Assembly (NCBI GenBank): GCA_016745055.1
Contig: JADGDF010000006.1
Location: 1-60,976, forward strand
Length of the DNA stretch: 60,976 nt
Direction: 5' to 3'
From: Thiotrichaceae bacterium
GTDB taxonomy: Bacteria; Pseudomonadota; Gammaproteobacteria; Beggiatoales; Beggiatoaceae
The position numbers and the translations under genes were made by a program. Within the stretch, counting starts at the first letter, position 1; every line of letters begins with the position of its first letter. Below, piece by piece: positions 36,878 through 45,798 of the stretch. The notes beneath the pieces are model-generated. The model was given only the letters and a program-made list of their open reading frames with translations, was not told where the DNA came from and searched no databases.

Positions 36878-38200
36878 CTACACAACGGCTGTTTTAATCA
36901 AACAGGAATAGTAAAAACCATCAAACGCATTTTCACCTGGTAACATTTGGCGACCAACAGGCATTTCATGTCCCCAATCTGTTGGTAACGGAACAATCTC
37001 AGCATTGCTGTGAATTTCCAAAAACTGTTGAATTTGCTGATAATTTTCTTCATTAAACACAGAACAAGTTGCATAAAGCAATTTACCACCTGGTTTAAGC
37101 GTTTGCCATAAAGCGTCTAATATTTTTTTTTGTTTAGCCACTAATTTGGTTAAATCGCTGGGTTGACGCAAATATTTGATGTCAGGGTGACGCCGAATTA
37201 CACCACTTGCAGAACAAGGTGCATCCAATAAAATACGGTCAAATTGTTCCCCTTGCCACCAATCTGAAAGTTGAGAAGCATCTGCACAGGAGACAGTGGC
37301 AGATAAATTTAAACGGGTTAACGTTTGTTCCAATTGTTGACAGCGTTGTGCCTGATTATCTAAAGCCACTAAACGTAGGTTTGTATGACGTTCTAAAATA
37401 TGGGCTGTTTTACCACCGGGCGCGGCACAAGCATCTAATACATCACTCTCAGAAGGGACATCCAGCAAAATCGCAGCAAGCTGTGCTGCACCATCTTGCA
37501 CTGAAACCCAACCCTCTAAAAATCCAGGTAACTTTTTAACGTCAACCGGCGTGTCTAAAATAATACCAGCATCCGAATGTGGAATAACTTTGCCTGACAA
37601 TTCACTTTGCTGTAATTCTGCTAAATAGGCATCTCTGGCAATATAACGCTGATTAACACGCAATGTCATGGGTGGATGTTGCTGATTTGCTTGCACAATC
37701 TGTTGCCAATGTTGAGGCCAATCTTTTTTTAAACGCTGCAATAACCAATGAGGGTGAGAAAATTTAGCTGTTTCTTTTAAATCAATCTGCGTTAAAATTT
37801 GCTCATGCCTTCTTTGAAAATTGCGTAATATCCCATTAACGAGCTGCGTTGCCCATTTTTTTTTAAGCACGCGTGTGACATTGACGGTGGCAGAAGTCGC
37901 TGCATAAGGAGGGATACGCAGAAACAGTAATTGATATAAACCAATTAAAATAAGAATATTGATATCTGCGTCTTTGGGTTTGAGCGGTTTGGTCAGCAAA
38001 ATATTAACAATGGCACGTAAACGGTGTATCCAACGCAATACGCCGTAACACATCTCTTGAGTAAGTCTAATTTCCCGTGTATCGATCAAATGCGGCAACC
38101 AGGTATCTAAAGCCTCATTTAGCGCCCGTTTTTGGACAATAACTTCCGTTAACACGTAGACTGATAAGGTACGCGCATCAATTTTATTGGGGATATTCAT
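36878..38200 (-). CDS. rsmB: 16S rRNA m5C967 methyltransferase
   Basis: This 440-aa RNA methyltransferase modifies C967 of 16S rRNA. The N-terminal NusB-like RNA-binding domain (ARTLSVYVLTEVIVQKRALNEAL) is followed by a SAM methyltransferase: DACAAPGGKTAHILE (motif I), DRILLDAPCSASGVIRRHPD with the TRAM-type PCS motif, and LLYATCSVFNEEN with the nucleophile Cys. All catalytic residues are present. fmt, the usual partner gene, is absent. Confidence 0.94.
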   Translation of the reverse strand: MNIPNKIDARTLSVYVLTEVIVQKRALNEALDTWLPHLIDTREIRLTQEMCYGVLRWIHRLRAIVNILLTKPLKPKDADINILILIGLYQLLFLRIPPYAATSATVNVTRVLKKKWATQLVNGILRNFQRRHEQILTQIDLKETAKFSHPHWLLQRLKKDWPQHWQQIVQANQQHPPMTLRVNQRYIARDAYLAELQQSELSGKVIPHSDAGIILDTPVDVKKLPGFLEGWVSVQDGAAQLAAILLDVPSESDVLDACAAPGGKTAHILERHTNLRLVALDNQAQRCQQLEQTLTRLNLSATVSCADASQLSDWWQGEQFDRILLDAPCSASGVIRRHPDIKYLRQPSDLTKLVAKQKKILDALWQTLKPGGKLLYATCSVFNEENYQQIQQFLEIHSNAEIVPLPTDWGHEMPVGRQMLPGENAFDGFYYSCLIKTAVV

Positions 38201-38232
38201 GCTTTTTTATAGAAGGGAAAGAAATTCTGAAA

Positions 38233-38254
38233 CCTGGCAGGTTAACCCGCCAGG
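38233..38254. terminator. Palindromic hairpin related to family B, terminator-like
   Basis: CCTGGCAGGTTAACC pairs with itself around GGTTAACC; the 22-bp palindrome has one mismatch and is followed on the plus strand by CTTTTATTTT. It lies between rplT (ending 38401) and rsmB, where it could stop minus-strand transcripts from the ribosomal operon, though the T-run favours the plus strand. Confidence 0.45.
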
Positions 38255-38280
38255 CTTTTATTTTCTTGTAACTTACAATG

Positions 38281-38387
38281 AGTACTCTGCCAAGACTATT
38301 TTGTAGGGTGCGTCCTACGCACCGAAAAACGTCTGGTGCGTGAGACGCACCCTACTGTACCAATTAATTCTACCTTGACAAAGTACT
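38281..38387. repeat. Family A miniature inverted-repeat element, complete copy
   Basis: The 107-bp element is bounded by AGTACTCTGCCAAG (38281-38294) and CTTGACAAAGTACT (38374-38387), which match in 12 of 14 positions as inverted repeats. Between them lies a large palindrome (TAGGGTGCGTCC and GACGCACCCTA around CGCACCGAAAAACGTCTGGTGCG). Non-coding. Such features fit a MITE. Confidence 0.85.
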
Positions 38388-38400
38388 AGGATGTTACAAT

Positions 38401-38757
38401 TTAAACTAAAGCCCCTTTAGCTTTTTCAACTAAACTGGCAAAAGCATCTTTATTGTAAACGGCTAACTCAGCTAACATTTTGCGATCAATCTCAATGCCC
38501 GCTTTAGTTAGACCATCAATCATACGGCTGTAAGACAAATCAAACTCACGGGCGGCCGCGTTGATCCTAGCAATCCATAACCGACGAAATTGACGTTTTC
38601 TCTGACGACGATCACGATAAGCGTACTGACCTGCTTTAATAACCGCTTGTTTGGCAACGCGAAATACATTTTTGCGTCGACCGTAATAGCCTTTAGCGGC
38701 TTTTAGGATTTTTTTATGTTTGGCGTGTGCAGTTACACCACGTTTAACTCTTGGCAT
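38401..38757 (-). CDS. rplT: 50S ribosomal protein L20
   Basis: This 118-aa basic protein has the L20 pattern throughout: [57 protein letters not shown] and the C-terminal [19 protein letters not shown]20 assembles early into the large subunit and represses its own operon by binding mRNA in several bacteria. It is 12 bp downstream of rpmI in the standard infC-rpmI-rplT order. Confidence 0.98.
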   Translation of the reverse strand: MPRVKRGVTAHAKHKKILKAAKGYYGRRKNVFRVAKQAVIKAGQYAYRDRRQRKRQFRRLWIARINAAAREFDLSYSRMIDGLTKAGIEIDRKMLAELAVYNKDAFASLVEKAKGALV

Positions 38758-38769
38758 TATCTCTCCTCA

Positions 38770-38967
38770 CTATGCATAGGGTAACATTTTAACAACTGCG
38801 GGGGTATCTGCTTTATGCACTAAAATAGGTGCACGTAACTGCCGTTTCCGCTTGGTCGATTTTTTCGTGAGAATATGACGACGATAGCCTTGAGAACGCT
38901 TAAAAGCGCCAGATGCAGTGCGTGAAAATCGCTTGGCTGCACCACGATTGGTTTTTAATTTGGGCAT
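38770..38967 (-). CDS. rpmI: 50S ribosomal protein L35
   Basis: This 65-aa basic protein has the L35 sequence [36 protein letters not shown]-type, here read as [17 protein letters not shown] at the N-terminus with [16 protein letters not shown] in the middle and VKMLPYA at the end. It is part of the infC operon. Confidence 0.98.
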   Translation of the reverse strand: MPKLKTNRGAAKRFSRTASGAFKRSQGYRRHILTKKSTKRKRQLRAPILVHKADTPAVVKMLPYA

Positions 38968-39054
38968 ATATTAAATACTCCGCATTGATTTTTATCATTT
39001 AAGTTAGGCAATTAGATTTCAGAACACATAGATTCTAAATTCTTATTCCTAAAG

Positions 39055-39576
39055 TTACTTTATTTTCTTAGGAGATAAAATCATGACCATTTGCCGACCT
39101 TCCATTTTTGGAAACTGTTCAACAGTCCCGTATTCCAAAAGGTCTGTCTCAATTCGTTTTAACAGTTTATGACCCAAATCCTGATGAGCCATTTCCCGAC
39201 CACGAAATCGTAAAGTCACTTTAGCTTTATCACCTTCTTCAAGGAAACGTGTCAGGTTGCGTAGTTTGACCTGATAATCTCCTTCGTCCGTTCCTGGACG
39301 AAACTTCATTTCCTTCACATGGACAAGTTTCTGCTTTTTCTTAGCAGCATGACGTTTTTTGTTTTGTTCAAACAAAAATTTGCCATAGTCCATGATACGA
39401 CAAACAGGTGGCTTTGCATTTGGGGCAATTTCCACCAAATCTAACTCGGCTTCTACAGCTTTTTGCAGAGCATCTTTAACAGGAAGAACACCAACTTGCT
39501 CTCCTTCCTCATCGACTAAGCGCACTTGGGGTGCGGTAATTTCGTTATTAATACGTGTGCGTTTTTCAGCAGCGAT
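39055..39576 (-). CDS. infC: Translation initiation factor IF-3 with likely AUC start
   Basis: IF-3 binds the 30S subunit, blocks premature subunit joining and rejects wrong start codons. The protein has the N-domain [20 protein letters not shown] and [20 protein letters not shown], and the C-domain [22 protein letters not shown] and [12 protein letters not shown]. The frame has an ATG at 39591, but that ATG overlaps the GGAGG ribosome binding site. An ATC at 39576, eight bases downstream of that site, opens the conserved AAEKR start, as known for AUU in E. coli infC. This would keep IF-3 self-regulation. thrS, usually upstream, is absent. Confidence 0.95.
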   Translation of the reverse strand: MAAEKRTRINNEITAPQVRLVDEEGEQVGVLPVKDALQKAVEAELDLVEIAPNAKPPVCRIMDYGKFLFEQNKKRHAAKKKQKLVHVKEMKFRPGTDEGDYQVKLRNLTRFLEEGDKAKVTLRFRGREMAHQDLGHKLLKRIETDLLEYGTVEQFPKMEGRQMVMILSPKKIK

Positions 39577-39591
39577 GAAATAATCCTCCAT

Positions 39592-40101
39592 TAAACATAG
39601 CTTGCGTTCTTTAAAACTATTTTGTTATAACAATAGTAAACGTAGTGCCAATATTGTTGATTTAAGAGTTCACACAGCAATTATCATTACCATGTTTTCC
39701 TATGGAAATTGTAAAGTATGTCCACAAATTTTAAGCCTTATTTTCTCATTTCTCAAGCTTGTTTTTAGTAAAAATCAATTTTGAGGTTGAGTCTTTTGGA
39801 TTATTCTGTTGGACAAATTAGTACGAATTATATCATACTGTTATGTTTTCAACGAACTTTTGCATGATATAAAATTTAAGGGGTATTACCACTTAAATTA
39901 TCATTGATCTAGTTAGTGCAGAATGTGGCAAGATTTATCGTGCTGAACAGGTTTTGAATGCTTACAAATTGAATTGATAAGCTTTGGGTATAAATATGGG
40001 TTTTGGGAAAATTTTACAATAGGTTTGTTATAAAAAAACAAAACCTATGAAGCCTAAACTTCAAGGGTTTTGTAACAGCTTGATTAAGCTATAAGTGTAA
40101 A
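39592..40101. other. Intergenic region between infC and amt
   Basis: The 510-bp gap contains no credible gene on either strand; the 60-codon plus-strand frame near 39602 has no family likeness or ribosome binding site. It holds the amt terminator (40019-40048) and presumably the infC promoter. No thrS relic was recognised. Confidence 0.6.
40019..40048 (-). terminator. Hairpin terminator after amt
   Basis: On the minus strand ATAGGTTTTGT and ACAAACCTAT pair around a T-rich loop, followed by TTTT-containing sequence. It lies about 55 bp beyond the amt stop codon and separates it from infC. Confidence 0.55.
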
Positions 40102-41514
40102 CTAAATAATATATCCACGTTCATCGTGTAGTGCCATATCTAGCCCTTCTGTTTCTTGTTCTTCGTCTACTCTTAACCCGATCACTGAGTCGATGATGAA
40201 TAAAAGTATAATACTGACAACGGTGGTATAAGCAATGGTGGCTCCAACGCCAATTAATTGGGCAATAACTTGTTCACCCATTGTGCTGTTGTCTCCGCCA
40301 AATCCTGCACCACCTAATGCTGTCGCTGCAAAAACGCCCGTTAAAATGGCACCAATAATTCCGCCCACTGCGTGCACACCAAATACGTCCAAGGCATCAT
40401 CATACCCAAATATACGTTTGAGTTTGGTAGCAGCGACAAAGCAGCCCAAACCAGAAGCAGCGCCAATGGCTAATGCACCCATGGGGCCAACAGCACCAGC
40501 GGCAGGAGTAATCGCGACTAATCCACCAACTGCACCAGAAGCAATACCTAACACACTGGGTTTACCATGGGTTAACCATTCACTGAACATCCAAGCAAGT
40601 GCTGCAGAAGCGGTAGCAATTTGCGTCACAGTCATTGCCATACCAGCAACACCATCAGCCGCTAATTGACTGCCTGCGTTGAAGCCAAACCAACCGACCC
40701 ATAACATGGAAGCACCAACAACAGTTAAAGTTAAGTTATGGGGAGGCATGGCTGATTGTGGATACCCTTTACGTTTGCCAATGAAAATAGCAGCAACCAG
40801 CCCTGCAAGTCCAGCATTAATATGTACGACCGTACCACCAGCAAAATCTAAAACACCGTATGCGTCTAACCAACCACCGCCCCAAACCCAGTGGCAAACA
40901 GGTGCGTAGACAAGGGTAACCCATAATGCCATAAATACAAGCATGGCAGAAAACTTCATTCTTTCAGCAAAAGCACCGACAATCAAGGCAGGTGTAATAA
41001 TGGCAAAAGTCATTTGAAAGGTCATGAACACACTTTCAGGAATAGTGCCCGATAAACTATCTACAGTCACGGTTTTCAGGAATATTTTGTCAAATCCACC
41101 TACAAACCAATTCCAACCTCCCCCGTCGGTAAATGCGAGACTATAACCGTAAACAACCCATAATACAGTCATCAGGGAAGTAATTGCAAAACATTGCATG
41201 AGTACAGAGAGCACATTTTTGCTACGTACCATACCTGCATAAAATAGAGATAGTCCGGGAATGGTCATAAATAGTACTAACGCAGTTGCCGTTAGCATCC
41301 AAGCAGTATCACCTGAATTTAATTCAGGGGCTACTTCTTCGGTACTAGCTTCTTCAGTGGTAACTGCGGAAGAAACTGCTTCAGTAACCGTGGCAGTCGC
41401 AGAGTCAACAGCAGAGGTTAAACTTGATCCTTCTCCTTCAGCGCTTACAAGTTGAGGAAAAGTTGCCAATACTAAAACCAGCAAGCTCGTCCCTAAATGG
41501 CGATATATATTCAT
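40102..41514 (-). CDS. amt: Ammonium transporter
   Basis: This 470-aa protein has a cleavable signal peptide (ending VSA), a Ser/Thr/Glu-rich extracytoplasmic stretch and 11 membrane helices of the Amt/Rh family. Motifs include NSGDTAWMLTATALVLFMTIPGLSLFYAGMVRSKNVL-like N-terminal helices (short: LFYAGMVRSK), DFAGGTVVHINAG with a pore His, and DALDVFGVHAVGGIIG with the second pore His. It imports ammonium/ammonia and is blocked by GlnK when nitrogen is high. The start at 41514 follows GAGGAG; the longer frame overlaps glnK and lacks a signal. It is third in torF-glnK-amt. Confidence 0.94.
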   Translation of the reverse strand: MNIYRHLGTSLLVLVLATFPQLVSAEGEGSSLTSAVDSATATVTEAVSSAVTTEEASTEEVAPELNSGDTAWMLTATALVLFMTIPGLSLFYAGMVRSKNVLSVLMQCFAITSLMTVLWVVYGYSLAFTDGGGWNWFVGGFDKIFLKTVTVDSLSGTIPESVFMTFQMTFAIITPALIVGAFAERMKFSAMLVFMALWVTLVYAPVCHWVWGGGWLDAYGVLDFAGGTVVHINAGLAGLVAAIFIGKRKGYPQSAMPPHNLTLTVVGASMLWVGWFGFNAGSQLAADGVAGMAMTVTQIATASAALAWMFSEWLTHGKPSVLGIASGAVGGLVAITPAAGAVGPMGALAIGAASGLGCFVAATKLKRIFGYDDALDVFGVHAVGGIIGAILTGVFAATALGGAGFGGDNSTMGEQVIAQLIGVGATIAYTTVVSIILLFIIDSVIGLRVDEEQETEGLDMALHDERGYII

Positions 41515-41536
41515 CAGTACTGTTCTCCTCTTGAAA

Positions 41537-42638
<1,102 letters not shown>

Positions 42639-43349
42639 CAGTTGAAATTGTTAACCAAATAGTCGTGCTTAAACTGAACAGAAAAACTGTTGACTTGGTT
42701 ACTCTCGTTCAGTTCTAGGCAACAACCATACCTAAGATTGTTTTGCTTTTAAAATCAATAAATTAATAACAAAAAAGGTAATAAAACAAGCAAAACAGCG
42801 TAAATTATGCACCAAAAAATTTCGTTTGTACAAAATCTGCACTGGCATAGAGCAATCTAAAAAAACTTATAAAATGAGCCTATTATTTATATTTAATATG
42901 CTTGAATTATTTTTAATAATATCATTTAAAATGAATAGGGATACGTAGTTATCGTCGTGGTTTAGAAAAATTGTTGACATATAAAACAGAGGGAAGTTAA
43001 GTCAAATAAGGAAAACAACTTTGCAGTTTTGACAAATAGGTATAATTTTTACCTAATAATCAAAGTAGTTGATTAAAGAAAGGTGTTATGTAAAATTTAG
43101 CAGTGTTTATATCGAAATAGTGGGAAGCAAGCGCTACTTAATTGAATTGCAAATACAAACTTCTAAGTGTTAAACAGTTAGCATTTATAAGTATTGACTC
43201 AATGCTTTAGCTGAAACAGCTTTTTAGACTAAAGCCATGCACTCAACCAATCAAAGGTTCATTGGTGCATGGTATTTTGAACGGCATCATTATGTGCCAG
43301 AGTCATTGGATTAAACTAATAATCTTAATCTAAATTTGGTAAAAAAAGA
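42639..43349. other. Intergenic region upstream of torF, with two hairpins
   Basis: The 711-bp gap shows no gene. Besides the promoter it holds GCTTTAG/CTAAAGC (43204-43235) and, directly after, a bulged hairpin CCATGCA-CCAAT with ATTGG-TGCATGG (43235-43272). They lie downstream of the glycine-zipper gene's stop, so they may process or end that transcript, but neither has a T-run. Confidence 0.5.
42718..42733 (-). promoter_or_regulatory. Candidate sigma-54 promoter of torF-glnK-amt
   Basis: On the minus strand AGGTAT-N5-TTGCC matches the -24 GG and -12 GC of sigma-54 promoters with correct spacing; only the first and last bases differ from the core. It lies 80 bp before the torF ATG. Further upstream, TGCACCA (42808-42814) and TGCACTGG (42838-42845) resemble NtrC half-sites. 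This fits nitrogen control of the cluster. Confidence 0.5.
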
Positions 43350-43817
43350 CTACTTTGGTGCTTCTCTCCAAGAACCATCAGGTTGGCGACAAGCTTTACC
43401 ATATACTGTTTCTTGGCGACCATTAATCACAGCTGAGGTAGAATATTCACGACATTGCGAATTCGCATCAGTGCTAATTGGGGTTACTGTATAAGCTGTG
43501 TTTGTATTCGGGTTATTCCAAGTAACCGGTTTATTATCGGGGGTGCTTTCTAATACTTGTGCTGCTTGTTGCTTATCTTGATTGTCCATCGTACCACCAA
43601 TGGCACTACCAATGGCTGCACCAATTAAAACTCCTGCAATAGTAGCCGCTGTGTTTCCGCTGCCTTTACCAATTTGAGAGCCTGCTACACCACCAGCAAT
43701 TCCACCAATTGCGCCACCAATTGTACCTTTTGAAGGCATACTAGCCGTATTACAGCCCGCAACAGAAACTAATAAGGTTAGAATAACTAAAAAACCAACT
43801 GTTTTCACTTTCATCAT
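43350..43817 (-). CDS. Glycine-zipper surface-antigen-like lipoprotein
   Basis: The 155-aa protein has a lipoprotein signal with Cys in SVAGCN, then a glycine zipper region (TIGGAIGGIAGGVAG and IGAAIGSAIGG) that forms two close hydrophobic helices, as in the rickettsial 17-kDa antigen family. The C-terminal part CREYSTSAVINGRQETVYGKACRQPDGSWR-like (two Cys for a disulfide) is the associated domain seen in envelope proteins. It is probably outer-membrane anchored with an envelope-maintenance role. CAGGAG precedes two tandem ATGs. Confidence 0.82.
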   Translation of the reverse strand: MMKVKTVGFLVILTLLVSVAGCNTASMPSKGTIGGAIGGIAGGVAGSQIGKGSGNTAATIAGVLIGAAIGSAIGGTMDNQDKQQAAQVLESTPDNKPVTWNNPNTNTAYTVTPISTDANSQCREYSTSAVINGRQETVYGKACRQPDGSWREAPK

Positions 43818-44052
43818 TGATTCTCCTGAATATATTTATCAAAATATGGGGTTGCATTTTAAATCAAACAGACAAAAAATTGCCAGCGATTATTTGTTTC
43901 TCAAGTCAAAATCATTTTTTATAAACGCCTAAAAGGGAACATTTTGGCTATAGATGTTATTTAAAATTCGTTATACTAACTACTTTGCTTGAAAATTGAT
44001 ACTAATAACTGATTCATTTACTTAGTTATAGGCTAAGTAGTAGATAAAAGCC

Positions 44053-44814
44053 ATGCAAATGTTAAAAAAAATTATCAGTATTTTTTTATTGCTTTCTATG
44101 AGTAGTTGTTACATGCAAGGTAAAAGCATATTTTCCTCCAAAGAAATTGAACAACCAAAGCAAGAAGAATACTCTCTATTAACTGATGCCGCCTTAGATT
44201 ATTTGCTCATACCACCACAAGCATTTGAATCTCAAAAAAATTATCCATTATTTATTTTTATGCACGGTTGGCAATCTTGTGCAACGTGTACATTACAAGC
44301 CAATAGTGAGCTATTTACGCGACAAAATTTCTATATACTTATTCCGCAAGCGCCTGAAAAAGCTGGAAAAGGATATTCATGGTATAACCGTCAAGAAACT
44401 TCTTTTTTAAATGATTTAGAACAAAGTGAAACAGCCTTAATTTCACTGATTCAGCATATCATCAAAAAACGCCGAATTGATGCCAATAAAATTGTACTGA
44501 GTGGATTTTCTCAAGGTGGACGATTAAGTTTTTATATTGGCTTGAAAAATTCAAATTTATTTTCTGAAATTGTTCCCATTGGTGGTGCATTTATGGAAGA
44601 ACAATTGCAGCCTTATTTAGTGGACGCGCGTGGTCATTTAAAAATTGCGATTAAGCATGGGCTAGATGATAGTGTAAATCCCATTGACAACGTAAAACAA
44701 GCTTATGAATTGTTTCAACTCATGGGATTTGATGTGACGTTGGATGTATATCCAGTTAAACACACTTATGTTGACGATATGTTATTGGGTGTATTTCACG
44801 AACTTCGGAAATAA
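44053..44814 (+). CDS. Lipoprotein alpha/beta hydrolase, carboxylesterase-like
   Basis: The 253-aa protein begins with a lipoprotein signal (LLSMSSC) and continues as a dienelactone-hydrolase/phospholipase-like alpha/beta fold. The HG oxyanion segment FMHGWQSC, the nucleophile elbow SGFSQGGRLS (Ser), the acid Asp in KHGLDDSVNP and the base His in YPVKHTY are in order. Cys pair SCATCT in the first loop is unusual. It likely hydrolyses esters in the periplasm; substrate unknown. Confidence 0.82.
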   Translation: MQMLKKIISIFLLLSMSSCYMQGKSIFSSKEIEQPKQEEYSLLTDAALDYLLIPPQAFESQKNYPLFIFMHGWQSCATCTLQANSELFTRQNFYILIPQAPEKAGKGYSWYNRQETSFLNDLEQSETALISLIQHIIKKRRIDANKIVLSGFSQGGRLSFYIGLKNSNLFSEIVPIGGAFMEEQLQPYLVDARGHLKIAIKHGLDDSVNPIDNVKQAYELFQLMGFDVTLDVYPVKHTYVDDMLLGVFHELRK

Positions 44815-44826
44815 TTTAGCACCGAC

Positions 44827-44846
44827 GTCGGCAATTTTTTGCCGAC
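44827..44846. terminator. Hairpin between convergent genes
   Basis: GTCGGCAA pairs exactly with TTGCCGAC around a TTTT loop. It lies 12 bp after the esterase stop and before the convergent ferritin gene, and could act on both strands. A T-run is lacking outside the stem. Confidence 0.5.
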
Positions 44847-44867
44847 CCGCATGTTTATATTTGCCTA

Positions 44868-45469
44868 CTAAATTTTTTGCAGTGTTGCAGTCGTTTGTCC
44901 CAGCTGCGTATCGATCATAAACAAACCATCGCCTTTGCCACCAACCAGTTTGATTTTACTGATAATTTCAGACACAGTTGCTTCTTCTTCAATTTGTTCA
45001 GTAATAAACCAGTGTAAGAAAATTTGGGTAGCATAATCTTTATCAGTCACGGTTGCATCGACTAGTTCATTAATATGTTGAGTAACCTTTTTTTCATGGG
45101 CTAAAGTAGCTTCGAACATGGCTAGTGGATTTTCGAACTCAGAAGTGGGTTGTTCAATAGCTGCCAATTTTACGGACTCACCTTGATCCAAAATATATTG
45201 ATAAAACTTCATCGCGTGTGCATTTTCCTCCTGATATTTCAGCATAAACCAGTGAGAAAAGCCTTTTAACCCCAAAGTATCGCTGTGTGCTGACATGGAT
45301 AAATAAAAGTAAGAAGCTAGCCATGACACGTTTTCGTGACACAAACCGGGGATGAAATTCTCTAAAACTCGTTTACCTAAAAATGCGGGATTTCGTCAAA
45401 TTACATAGTAGAAAAAAATTCTCGAGCAAGTTGTTTATTCAACTCTTTTGCAATTTTTTTACTGACCAA
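44868..45469 (-). pseudogene. Ferritin gene split by a 95-bp insertion
   Basis: On the minus strand, after AGGAG and starting with TTG at 45469, the frame encodes VSKKIAKELNKQLAREFFST, the ferritin N-terminus including the ferroxidase Glu of the REFF segment, and then stops in sequence unlike ferritin. The next ferritin residues, ASYFYLSMSAHSDTLGLKGF, resume 95 bp later and run to a normal end: QEENAHAMKFYQ, TEQIEEEATVS, GGKGDGLFMIDTQLG. Removing positions 45318-45412 would restore EFFASYFYLSM, as in other ferritins. The downstream part could start at the TTG at 45344, but it lacks the first ferroxidase Glu. Iron storage by this gene is therefore probably lost. Confidence 0.8.
45318..45412. 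mobile_element. 95-bp insertion in ferritin gene (unclassified)
   Basis: The segment between the ferritin halves starts TAGCCATGAC and ends ACATAGTAGA on the plus strand. It carries multiple stops in the ferritin frame. No clear terminal repeats or match to families A-C was found. Flanking sites share a TTCTTAC/TTCTAC-like stretch, which might be an imperfect target duplication. It may be a MITE or rearranged DNA. Confidence 0.6.
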
Positions 45470-45798
45470 CGTAAAATCTCCTAAAAATGTAACTTATAAA
45501 AAAGTTAACGAAAACTTAACCATAACTTTTGTGTAAATCTATTGTGAAAGGTTATAGGCTTGCTGTCAATATATGCTAAATAAAGAAACAGGTTATATAA
45601 ATTAGCACAGTAATTAAATTAAGCTTGAGATGTAAATTATTTAATTTTAGAACGAATCTTCCAAAACTAACGTGTTGGATTCCAAACTTAAGAATCAATA
45701 ACGTTGTTATCCCTGGAAAAATATAATCTGCTCGTCTACACTGTCAGCAGGAACTAATCAATACCCACCATTTTATAAAAAATTATTAAACACTATTT

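Noticed and set aside
39602-39784. 60-codon plus-strand frame upstream of infC
   Set aside because: No ribosome binding site, no domain, and it would occupy the infC promoter region.
40235-40669. 144-codon frame antisense to amt
   Set aside because: Low-complexity Pro/Ala/Thr shadow of the Amt coding sequence, no ribosome binding site or family resemblance.
42799-42815. TGGTGC-N5-TTACG on the minus strand as the torF sigma-54 promoter
   Set aside because: The -12 GC is AC and it lies farther from torF than the better match at 42718-42733.
45470-45798. SOS (LexA) box upstream of uvrA
   Set aside because: CTGTCAGCAGGAAC near 45740 lacks the matching ACAG half at the right spacing.
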